Shown here piece by piece: positions 35,098 through 43,700 of a stretch of DNA of 64,000 bases (positions are counted from its first letter, which is position 1; each line of letters starts with the position of its first letter). The position numbers were made by a program, and so were the translations under genes. Source of the DNA: Marinibacterium sp050389775 (GTDB taxonomy: Bacteria > Pseudomonadota > Alphaproteobacteria > Rhodobacterales > Rhodobacteraceae). The stretch lies in the NCBI RefSeq assembly GCF_050389775.1, contig NZ_CP177144.1, forward strand, positions 1,674,001-1,738,000, read 5' to 3'. The notes under the pieces are model-generated. The model was not told where the DNA came from. It saw only the letters and a list, made by a program, of their open reading frames with translations, and ran no database searches.

Positions 35098-36555
35098 ATG
35101 CCGGCGCTGATGATCCAGGGCACCGGGTCCAACGTGGGCAAATCCATGCTGGTCGCCGGGCTGTGCCGGGCGGCCCGGGCGCGGGGCCTGAGCGTGGCGC
35201 CCTTCAAGCCGCAGAACATGTCGAACAATGCCGCCGTCACCGCCGATGGGGGCGAGATCGGCCGGGCCCAGGCGCTGCAGGCCCAGGCCTGCGGGCTGGA
35301 ACCGGTGACCGACATGAACCCGGTGCTGCTGAAGCCCGAAAGTGATGTCGGGGCCCAGGTCGTGGTGCAGGGGCGGCGGCTGACGACCACCCGGGCGGCC
35401 GATTACGCCGCGCTCAAGCCCCGGCTGATGGGCGCGGTCCTGGACAGTTTCGGGCGGCTGGCCGCGGCTCATGACCTGGTGATCGTCGAAGGCGCGGGCA
35501 GCCCGGCCGAGGTCAACCTGCGCCGGGGCGACATTGCCAACATGGGCTTTGCCCAGGCCGCCGACGTGCCGGTGATCCTGGCCGGTGATATCGACCGGGG
35601 CGGGGTGATTGCCCAGATGGTGGGCACCCAGGCGGTGATGGCGCCCGAGGATGCGGCGCGGGTGTGCGGCTTTGTCATCAACAAGTTCCGTGGCGATCCG
35701 AGGCTCTTCGACGACGGCTACCGGTTTATCGAGGACCGCACCGGCTGGCGGGGGTTTGGCGTCTGCCCATGGTTCTCCGAGGCGTGGCGCCTGCCGGCCG
35801 AAGATGCGCTGGACATATCCTCGGGCCCGGCCAAAGAGGGGCTGCACGTGGTCTGCCTGGCCCTGTCGCGGATCGCCAATTTCGATGACCTCGATCCGCT
35901 GGCCCAGCATCCGGGCGTGCGGGTGACGATGCTCCGGGCGGGCCAGGCGCTGCCGGGGGATGCCGACCTGGTGATCGTGCCGGGCAGCAAGTCGACCCGG
36001 GGCGACCTGGCCTTTCTGCGCGCGCAGGGCTGGGATGTCGACCTGGCCGCCCACCGCCGGCGGGGCGGGGCGATTCTGGGGATCTGCGGGGGCTACCAGA
36101 TGCTGGGCCGGATGGTGTCGGACCCCGAGGGCATCGAAGGCCCGGCCGGCGACAGCCCGGGGCTGGGGCTGCTGGACGTGGTGACGGTGATGACGGGCGA
36201 CAAGCGGCTGACCCGCACGGCGGCGGAGCATGTGGCGACGGGATGCGGTTTCGCGGGCTACGAGATCCATATCGGGCGCAGCGACGGGCCGGATTGCGCG
36301 CGGCCCTTTGCCCGGGTCGACGGGCGCGCCGAGGGGGCGGTCAGCGCCGATGGCCGGGTGATGGGCAGCTACCTGCACGGGATGTTCCGCGACGACGGGT
36401 TCCGTGCGGCGTTCCTGGACGGGGTCGGGGCTGGAATGGCCCCGGTGCCGGGCGGGACGGGCTATGACCGGTCGGTCGAGGATGCGCTGGATGCGCTGGC
36501 CCACCATGTCGAGGCCAATCTGGACCTGGACGCCCTTTTCTCGGCGGCGCGCTGA
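35098..36555 (+). CDS. cobQ: Cobyric acid synthase
   Basis: A 485-residue amidotransferase that amidates the b, d, e and g side chains. N-terminal: M-I-Q-G-T-G-S-N-V-G-K-S, F-K-P-Q-N-M-S-N-N and an E-G-A-G-S-P-A-E-V-N-L segment. C-terminal glutaminase: the cysteine in G-I-C-G-G-Y-Q-M near residue 330 and a G-Y-E-I-H-I-G late histidine motif. It is co-directional with and directly follows the HAD gene. Confidence 0.97.
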   Translation: MPALMIQGTGSNVGKSMLVAGLCRAARARGLSVAPFKPQNMSNNAAVTADGGEIGRAQALQAQACGLEPVTDMNPVLLKPESDVGAQVVVQGRRLTTTRAADYAALKPRLMGAVLDSFGRLAAAHDLVIVEGAGSPAEVNLRRGDIANMGFAQAADVPVILAGDIDRGGVIAQMVGTQAVMAPEDAARVCGFVINKFRGDPRLFDDGYRFIEDRTGWRGFGVCPWFSEAWRLPAEDALDISSGPAKEGLHVVCLALSRIANFDDLDPLAQHPGVRVTMLRAGQALPGDADLVIVPGSKSTRGDLAFLRAQGWDVDLAAHRRRGGAILGICGGYQMLGRMVSDPEGIEGPAGDSPGLGLLDVVTVMTGDKRLTRTAAEHVATGCGFAGYEIHIGRSDGPDCARPFARVDGRAEGAVSADGRVMGSYLHGMFRDDGFRAAFLDGVGAGMAPVPGGTGYDRSVEDALDALAHHVEANLDLDALFSAAR

Positions 36556-36566
36556 CGGCGCCGCCG
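36542..36566 (+). terminator. Hairpin overlapping the cobQ stop codon
   Basis: A perfect 9-bp stem CGGCGGCGC/GCGCCGCCG (36542-36550 with 36558-36566) has the cobQ TGA in its 7-base loop. There is no T-tract; TATTTAT follows after a few bases. It could terminate or protect the cobQ mRNA. Confidence 0.4.
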
Positions 36567-36570
36567 GGCC

Positions 36571-36600
36571 GGATATTTATGAAGAGAAAGAAGCAGCAGG
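36571..36600 (+). repeat. Dispersed intergenic element, copy 1
   Basis: GGATATTTAT followed by GAAGAGAAAGAAGCAG (36581-36596). The last 16 bases are identical to 60627-60642, and the preceding CCGG-A-TA-TT pattern is also shared. It lies between convergent cobQ and the ACP gene. Confidence 0.7.
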
Positions 36601-36680
36601 CCGGCGCTGTGTCCCGGCCGCGCGCGGGGCCGAAAGGCCCGGCAAGCTGGCCGTGAGCTGCTGGGACGCTGCCCGGGGGG

Positions 36681-36923
36681 TCAGGCCTGGGCGGGCAGGT
36701 GGCCCTGGAGCATGTCGATGAACTGGCCGACGGTTTCGACCGAGGTATCCATGCTGTCCATGTCCAGCTCGACGTCGAATTCTTCTTCGAAGGCCAGCAC
36801 GAACTCGGTATAGGCGACCGACGACAGGTTGATGCCACCGCCGAACAACTTGTCCGAAGGGTTGACCTTTTCGACGCCGGCATGTTCGGCCAGCAGGCTC
36901 AGGATTTTGTCCTGGGTACTCAT
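36681..36923 (-). CDS. Acyl carrier protein
   Basis: An 80-residue acidic, helical carrier protein. The phosphopantetheine site is in G-G-G-I-N-L-S-S-V, with Ser35 aligning with the serine of the usual D-S-L motif; the aspartate before it is replaced by serine. Many acidic residues follow (F-E-E-E-F-D-V-E-L-D). It is not the fatty-acid-synthase AcpP, since no fab genes are near. It is divergent from a fatty-acyl-AMP ligase and probably accepts the acyl chain that the ligase activates. The 295-base spacer between them should hold both promoters; no clear hexamers were identified. Confidence 0.88.
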   Translation of the reverse strand: MSTQDKILSLLAEHAGVEKVNPSDKLFGGGINLSSVAYTEFVLAFEEEFDVELDMDSMDTSVETVGQFIDMLQGHLPAQA

Positions 36924-37218
36924 GTTCGATCCCGTTTCAGGCCGTATCCACCATTCACTGCGGCGGTCTCACGCCGGACCCGGAACCGCCCCGGCCCGGG
37001 CAGGCGACCCCGTTGTGGTCCGAACCGCTCGCACCGGGCGGCAGGTTGCCTGCCGGGCGCCGGGGCGTCAAGGCGGGCCGGGTCTATGTGCATGCAGATG
37101 TGGCAAATTTTCCGGGCCTCCGGCAGGGGGTCATCCCTGTACAAGCCGGGGCCAGCCCCCATATCATGGCCATGCCGCAGCGCAACAAGACGCCAGGGCA
37201 AAGAAGGGGATGCGGGCG

Positions 37219-38889
37219 ATGCATTACAACGACAACCGCAACGTGATCGGGGCGGTCCGCGCCGCGGCGGCGCGGTATCCCGACCGCCGGGTCACCATGT
37301 TCAACGGCCGCTGCAAGCCGGTCAGCGCACGCAGCTACCAGGGCCTGCTGGATGCCGCCGGGGCGATGGCCGGGCGGATCGCGGCCCGGGGGGTCACGCC
37401 TGGCGACAGGGTGCTGATCTGCCTGGCCAATTCCTGGGACTGGCTCGATTGCTGGCTGGCCACGGTCTGGCTCGGCGCGCTGCCGGTGGCGGCCTCGCCG
37501 GGCTTTGCCATGGGCTCGGCCGCCTACCGCGAAGAAAAGACCTTTGGCATCGCCGCGCTGCTGGATGCGCGGATGGTGATCTGTGGTGACACGCTTCGGG
37601 CCCGGGCCGATGCCGCACCCGCAGGTTGCATCGTGATCACCCCCGAGGAACTGGCCGAGGGGCCCGGCGGAGAGGACACGGCGCCGCCGGCCCACGAGGC
37701 CGGGCCGGGCGATATCGCCTACCTGCAGCTGACCAGCGGTTCGACGGGCATTCCCAAGGCGGCCCAGGTCACCCACCGGGGCATGATGCACAATGTCTGG
37801 GCCATGTTCGACGCGGCCACCCGCCGGCGAGGTGGGGTGGCGCCGCGGTCGGGCACGACCTGGCTGCCGCTGTTCCACGATTTCGGCCTGGTGATGACCC
37901 TGGGTGGCATCATGAACGGGGTCGAGGTCGCGGTCTTTCCGCCCAATGCCTACCTCTCGCGCCCGCATGAATGGCTGAAACACCTTGGCTCCATGGATGC
38001 GCCGATGTGCGGCTCGCCCAATTTCGGGCTGCACCATGCGGTGAACCGGGTGACCGAGGCGCAGATGGCCGAGATCGACCTGAGCGGCTGGCACACCTGT
38101 TTCATCGGGGCCGAGATGACCCGCTCGGAGACCCTGTCGGCCTTCCTGGGCAAGTTCGCCGCCGCCGGCTGCCCGGCCGAGATGCTGGCGCCGTCCTATG
38201 GCATGGCCGAGGCCACGCTGGGCGTGACGCTGGACCAGAAGGCCGTCGGCCTGCGCACGGGAATGTCGGAACCCGACGACCGGGGCGACCGGGTCGAGGT
38301 GGTCTGCTGTGGCGCGCCGTTGCAGGAAACGGCGCTGAAGATCATGGGTCCGGAGGGCGAGATGCCCGAGGGCCACGTGGGCCATGTCTACCTGAAGGCC
38401 GGGGGGGTGATCTCGGGCTATTACAACAATCCCGAGGCGACGGCCGAGGCCTTTGAAGATGGCTGGCTGAAGACCGGCGACCTGGGGTTCATGCGCGCGG
38501 GCGAGATCTATCTGACCGGGCGCATCAAGGAGATCCTGATCGTCAACGGCACCAATTACATGCCTGACGAGCTGGAACAGCTGGCCGAGGGCGAAGGCGG
38601 ATCGGGGGGCATGGAACGGGCGGCGGCCTTTACCGTGGCCCAGGATGGCCAGGGCGAGCAACCGGTGCTGGTGGTCGAGGTCGACCGGCGCAGCGGGCCG
38701 GACGTGCTGAAGGACCTGGCCGAACGGATCGCCGGGCGGATCGGGCGCGAACTGGGCCTGCCGGTGCGCGAGGTGGTCTTTGTCGCCCGGGGCGCGATTC
38801 CGCGCACGACCAGCGGCAAGCTGCAACGCGGTGCCCTGCGCGAGGCCTACCTGGGCGGGGCGCTGACGGTCTTGCCCAAGGCTGACTGA
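37219..38889 (+). CDS. Fatty-acyl-AMP ligase (FAAL-like)
   Basis: A 556-residue member of the adenylate-forming superfamily. The P-loop is T-S-G-S-T-G-I-P-K-A near residue 174. Other motifs: W-L-P-L-F-H-D-F-G-L near 214, P-S-Y-G-M-A-E-A-T-L near 325, G-R-I-K-E-I-L-I-V-N-G near 434 and the late catalytic lysine in T-S-G-K-L-Q-R near 533. The W-L-P-L-F-H-D and Y-G-M-A-E-A forms favour FAAL over acyl-CoA ligase. It would load a fatty acid as acyl-AMP onto the divergently encoded ACP. The ATG at 37219 is preferred (GAAGGGG 9 bases upstream); ATG 37210 is possible. Confidence 0.85.
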   Translation: MHYNDNRNVIGAVRAAAARYPDRRVTMFNGRCKPVSARSYQGLLDAAGAMAGRIAARGVTPGDRVLICLANSWDWLDCWLATVWLGALPVAASPGFAMGSAAYREEKTFGIAALLDARMVICGDTLRARADAAPAGCIVITPEELAEGPGGEDTAPPAHEAGPGDIAYLQLTSGSTGIPKAAQVTHRGMMHNVWAMFDAATRRRGGVAPRSGTTWLPLFHDFGLVMTLGGIMNGVEVAVFPPNAYLSRPHEWLKHLGSMDAPMCGSPNFGLHHAVNRVTEAQMAEIDLSGWHTCFIGAEMTRSETLSAFLGKFAAAGCPAEMLAPSYGMAEATLGVTLDQKAVGLRTGMSEPDDRGDRVEVVCCGAPLQETALKIMGPEGEMPEGHVGHVYLKAGGVISGYYNNPEATAEAFEDGWLKTGDLGFMRAGEIYLTGRIKEILIVNGTNYMPDELEQLAEGEGGSGGMERAAAFTVAQDGQGEQPVLVVEVDRRSGPDVLKDLAERIAGRIGRELGLPVREVVFVARGAIPRTTSGKLQRGALREAYLGGALTVLPKAD

Positions 38890-39204
38890 GCCCACCGCGA
38901 CGCCCGTCACGGGCGGGGCTGGCGGTTGGAAATTGGGTCGGTGCTGCGCGTGACCGGGCGCGGATATGACCGGACGGATGCGGGCGCGTGGGGCGCAAGG
39001 CGCGGTGCCGGTGTGGGCAACAGCCGGCCGGCAAGGGCGCAACGGGGCGCACGACCCGTCGCGGCGCACGGCGGCCACGGGCGGGAAAAGTCCGGTCCGG
39101 CGTCAAGGCCCTTGGCCCCGGCGCGTGGATTTGGCATGGCTGTGACCGACACCAGCTGTTAGCGGCAACAGCCGCGAAAGAACCGCATGAGGGAGGGTCC
39201 ATCC
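38890..39204. other. Gene-free spacer between the FAAL and xylulokinase genes
   Basis: About 315 bases of GC-rich sequence. A 6-bp hairpin CGCCCG/CGGGCG (38901-38906 with 38910-38915) follows the FAAL stop but has no T-tract. No gene is supported. GGGAGGG at 39191-39197 is the ribosome-binding site of the next gene. Confidence 0.6.
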
Positions 39205-40656
39205 ATGTTTCTTGGCCTTGATCTGGGCACATCGGGGCTGCGCGCCCTTCTGGTTACCGCCGACGGGCAGGTCGCGGGGCAGGCCGAGGCGGCCTATCCC
39301 GTGGCCCATCCCCATGCCGGCTGGAGCGAACAGGACCCGGCCGATTGGGTCACCGCCCTGGGCCAGGTCGTGGCCGAGCTGGCCGCGGCCCACCCGGCGC
39401 AGATGGCTGCCGTGCGCGGGCTGGCGACCTCGGGGCACATGCACGGGGCGGTGATGCTGGGCGCCGATGGCCGCGTGCTGCGCCCGGCGATCCTGTGGAA
39501 CGACACCCGCAGCCATGCCGAGGCCGCCGCGCTGGATGTCCAGCCGGCTTTTCGCGAGGTGTCGGGCAACATCGTCTTCCCGGGGTTCACCGCGCCGAAA
39601 CTGGCCTGGGTGGCCCGGCACGAGCCCGAGATCTTTGGCCAGGTGGCCACGGTCATGCTGCCCAAGGACTACCTCAACTACTGGCTGACCGGCCGGCTGA
39701 CCTCCGACATGTCGGATGCGGCGGGCACGTCCTGGCTGGATGTCGGCGCGCGGGCCTGGTCGGCTGACCTGCTGAGCGCCTCGGGCATGCGCGCGGACCA
39801 GGTGCCCGAGCTGCTGGAAGGCACCGACGTGGTCGGGCCGGTGCGGGCCGACCGGGCCCAGGCGCTTGGCCTGCCCGAAGGCTGCGCCGTCGTGGCCGGA
39901 GGGGCCGACAATGCCGTGGCGGCTTGTGGCATCGGCGCCCTGGGCGAGGGCCAGGGCTTTGTGTCGCTGGGCACCTCGGGGGTGCTGCTGGCCGGGCGCG
40001 ACGGCTTTGCGCCCCGGGCCGAAAGCGCGGTGCATACCTTCTGCCACGCGATCCCGGGGGCCTGGTACCAGATGGGCGTGGTGCTGGCCGCGACCGACAG
40101 CCTGAACTGGCTGGGCCGGATCACCGGCGAGACCCCGGCCGCCCTGGCCGGCGGGCTGGGCGACGACCTGCAGGCCCCCGGGCCGGTGCGGTTCCTGCCC
40201 TACCTGTCGGGTGAGCGCACGCCGCATAACGACAGCGTGCTGCGCGGGGCCTTCCTGAACCTCGATATCGGCAGCGACCGCACGGCCATGGCCAAGGCCG
40301 TGATGGAAGGGGTGAGCTTTTCGCTGAAGGATTGCCTGGATGCGCTGGGACAGACCGGCGCGCGGCTGGACCGGGTGATCGGCATCGGCGGGGGCATCCA
40401 GTCGGCCTATTGGTGCAAGCTTCTGGCAACGGTGCTGGGCATTCCCGTCGACCTGCCGGCGGCGGGCGAATTCGGCGCGGCGCTCGGCGCGGCGCGGCTG
40501 GCCATCTGCGGGGTGACCGGCGCGGCGCCCGAGGAGGTCATGACCCCGCCCGACATCGCCCGCAGCGTCGATCCCGAGACCGGCCTCGTCGCGGCCTTTG
40601 CCGAGGCGCACCAGCGCTACAAGCGCAGCTATCCGGCAGTGCTCGACCTGCAATGA
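39205..40656 (+). CDS. xylB: Xylulokinase-like FGGY carbohydrate kinase
   Basis: A 483-residue FGGY-family kinase. It opens F-L-G-L-D-L-G-T-S-G-L-R-A, has S-G-H-M-H-G-A-V-M near residue 78 (the xylulokinase M-H-G pattern), W-N-D-T-R near 100, and the C-terminal G-G-G-I-Q-S-A-Y-W nucleotide-binding segment. It likely phosphorylates D-xylulose. No xylose isomerase or transporter gene is near, so it may serve another pentulose or polyol. The start at 39205 is chosen from GGGAGGG 8 bases before it; ATG 39187 would add six residues. Confidence 0.88.
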   Translation: MFLGLDLGTSGLRALLVTADGQVAGQAEAAYPVAHPHAGWSEQDPADWVTALGQVVAELAAAHPAQMAAVRGLATSGHMHGAVMLGADGRVLRPAILWNDTRSHAEAAALDVQPAFREVSGNIVFPGFTAPKLAWVARHEPEIFGQVATVMLPKDYLNYWLTGRLTSDMSDAAGTSWLDVGARAWSADLLSASGMRADQVPELLEGTDVVGPVRADRAQALGLPEGCAVVAGGADNAVAACGIGALGEGQGFVSLGTSGVLLAGRDGFAPRAESAVHTFCHAIPGAWYQMGVVLAATDSLNWLGRITGETPAALAGGLGDDLQAPGPVRFLPYLSGERTPHNDSVLRGAFLNLDIGSDRTAMAKAVMEGVSFSLKDCLDALGQTGARLDRVIGIGGGIQSAYWCKLLATVLGIPVDLPAAGEFGAALGAARLAICGVTGAAPEEVMTPPDIARSVDPETGLVAAFAEAHQRYKRSYPAVLDLQ

Positions 40657-40680
40657 TCCCCCCGGGGGTGGCGGAACGGA

Positions 40681-40710
40681 AAAGGGCGGCCCGCACGGGC
40701 CGCCCTTTTT
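40681..40710. terminator. Bidirectional intrinsic terminator between xylB and tamB
   Basis: A perfect 10-bp stem (40684-40693 with 40696-40705) with a 2-base loop, flanked by AAAA on the left and TTTTT on the right, between convergent genes. It can terminate both the + strand kinase transcript and the - strand tam operon. Confidence 0.93.
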
Positions 40711-40758
40711 GCGTCAACTGAGGGGCAGGGGAGGGGGCGGCGGCGCCGCCGCCCGCCC

Positions 40759-43700
40759 TCAGAAGTCCTTGGTGAAGAACAGGCCGATCGAGGAGTTGCC
40801 CTCGCTGTCGACCGACCCCTTGGCCGTGACCTTGTCGGTCACGTCGAAGTTCAGGTCGAGCTCGGTGCGGCCCTCGGTATTGACCGACACATCGGTGTAG
40901 ATCTGCTCGGACAGGTAGGCCCCGACACCGACCTGGGCGTTGCCGTCCTCGTCGGTCGTCAGGTCGAGCGACGCCGCGCCCAGCCCGTCACGGGCGCTGC
41001 CCAGGATGCCGCCATTGGCCCCGACCTTGCCGGTCAGCACGGCCAGCGAATTGGCCAGCTGGGCGATCTTGAGCGGCGAGAGGTTGGTGAACTGGTCGCC
41101 GAAGATCAGCAGGCCCAGGGCCTCTTCCGCCGGCCGTTCGGGCGACGAGGTGACCTCGACCTGGGGTTCCTGCAACGAGCCGTAGATCTGGATCGTTGCG
41201 GTGCCGGCCGACGAGGTGTTCGAGGCCTCGAAGTCGATATAGGGATCAAAGCTGCCTTCCAGCGTCACCAGGCCACGGTCCAGGTCGAGCCGGCGACCGA
41301 CGATGTCGAGCCGGCCGCGGATCAACGAAATCTCGCCCGCGGGGACGATGTTGGACGTGGTGCCGCGCAGGCTGAGCCCGCCGCCCAGTTCCGCATCCAG
41401 CCCCCGGCCGCGCACAAAGATCTGCTGCGGGGCCGAGATGGTGATGTCGAGCGCATAGCCCGGGCCGGCGCTGCCGCCGCCCCCGCCGTTGCCATCGTCT
41501 TCCTCGATCAGCCCGGCGCGTTCGCGGGTCTGGTAGGATCCGCTGTCTTCGCCCTGGTGGCGGATCGGCGGGATCGGCGCGCCGGCGGCGCTGCCCGACG
41601 AGGCGGCGATGTTCAGCTCGGTCGTGCCGACATTGACCACGCCGGTGATCCGGCCGTTGCCGACCAGCGGACCGTCGATGCCGACCTGGCCGCCGATCGT
41701 GGTGTTGTAGAGCGCCTGGTCGGTCAGGACGAGCTGGTTGATGGCCACGTCCAGCCCGGCGTTATAGGGCGCCGACAGCTGGACCGGGCCGGTGACGGTA
41801 AAGCTGCCGCCATCCGCCCAGCGACCCTGCAGGTCGATCTGGGCCGAGCCGCCATTCATCGAGATCCGGCCCGACAGCGGGTCGATCTGGCCATAGACCT
41901 GCGGGATGGCAATGCGCGTGCCCGGCAGGTCGATGGTGCCCGACAGGGCGTTCAGGGCCGGCTGGCCGTTCAGGCGCAGGTCGAACCGGGCCGGGCCGTC
42001 GACGGCCATCGGCGCGATGAAGGCATTGGCCGCGGTCAGCAGGGCCTGGCCCCGGGCGGTGACATCGGCGGTGCCGGCGGATTGGTCATAGGTGCCGGCA
42101 ATGGCCGCCTCGACCCCGGCCGGGCCGTTGGAATTGCTGTCGATGGTCCAGACCGTGCCATCGCGCGAGGCCGTGCCGCGCGAGACCAGCGTGCCGGGGA
42201 AATCGGGCACGAAACGCTCGACCCGGGCCAGGCTGGTTTCATAGGTCAGCTGGGCCGCGCCCTGGGGATCGACCTGGCCGCTGGCCGTGGCCGTCAGGCC
42301 GGCTGTGCCATCGACCGAGACATTGCCCGTATAGACCCCGTCATCGCCTTCGCTGGCCTGGCCCTGTAGCCGGGCATTGCCGGCCAGCTGGGGCACGAAG
42401 GCCCCGACCTGGGCCAGCAGCGCGTCGAAGGTCACCGATTTCTCGGCATCGCCATAGGCGCCCTGGGCGCTGACCGTGCTGCCGTCGGCGGTGCGGGCCT
42501 GGACCTCGCCGCGATAGGCGCCGTCGCTTTCGGTGACATCGGCCGTGACCGTCGCCCGGCCCGGCATCTGGGGCACGAAGGCGCCCAGGTTCATCAGGTC
42601 GGCATTCAGCTGGCCCTGGGTCTGGCCCGGGCCATAGGTGCCCGTGGCATCCAGCACCGACCCGTCGGCCGCGCGGGCCGAGACGGTGCCGTCATAGGCA
42701 TCGCCGTTCTGGGTGACCTGGCCGGTGACCGAGGCCTGGCCGGCCATCTGGGGCACGAAGATGCCCAGGTTTGCCAGCACGGCGTCAAAGGTCGCCTGGA
42801 TCTCGGTCGGCGAATAGGTCGCATCGGCATCGACGGTGCTGCCATCGGCGGTGCGGGCGCGCAGGACGGCATCATAGGCAGAGCCGTTCTGCACGACATT
42901 GCCGGTCACACTGGCCTGGCCGGGCATCTGGGGCACGAAGATGCCCAAGTTGGCCAGGGCGGCGTCGAAATCGGCGGTCAGGGACGTCGGGCTGTAGGTG
43001 CCGCGGGCGTTGACGGTGCTGCCATCGGCGGTTTCGGCCCGGATCGTGCCGGTATAGCCGTCGTCGCCTTCCTCGACCTGGCCGTTCAGGCTGGCCGCGC
43101 CGGGTAGTTGCGGCACAAAGGCCGCCAGGTCGGTCAGCTGGGCGTCGATGCGGGCGTTGGTCTTGCCGGGGCCATAGACCCCGTCGGCCGTGACCTCGCT
43201 GCCGCCTTCGGACAGGATGCGCAGGGTGCCTTCGTAATCCTCGGCCCCGGTCTGCTGGACATCGGCCAGGATCTGGGCCGCGCCGGGCAGCTGGGGCAGG
43301 AAGATGCCCAGGTCGTCGAGGCTGCCGTCGACATGGGCCTGGCTGGCGCCGTCCTCGTAGCGGCCGTCGGCCGTCAGCGAGATGCCGCGCGGGCCGGTCA
43401 GGCTGACATTGCCCACCAGGCCCTCGCCCTCGCCATGCACGTCGCCGGTCAGCCGGGCCGGGCCGGGCAGGTCGGGCAGCACGCGGGCCAGGTCGTCGAC
43501 CTCGGCGTCGAAGGTCATGCGCGTGCCCTCGGATGCCAGAACGCCTTCGGCCTCGGCGGTGATGGCCGTGCCGTTGACGGTGAAGCTGCGCAGGGTGATG
43601 CCGCCTTCGTCGCGGGCGGCGTCGATGGCCAGGTCGGTCTGGCCGGTGATCAGCGGATCGACCTGTTCGATGCCCACGGCCAGGTCCTGGCCGGTGCCGT

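Noticed and set aside
36681..38889. ACP and FAAL considered as part of a polyketide or non-ribosomal peptide cluster
   Set aside because: No ketosynthase, condensation domain or phosphopantetheinyl transferase gene occurs nearby; the flanking genes are cobQ and a sugar kinase.
42190..43500. Regular repeats considered as a CRISPR or adhesin gene
   Set aside because: The 180-bp units are coding, in frame with tamB, and the gene has the TamB C-terminal domain and lies directly after tamA.
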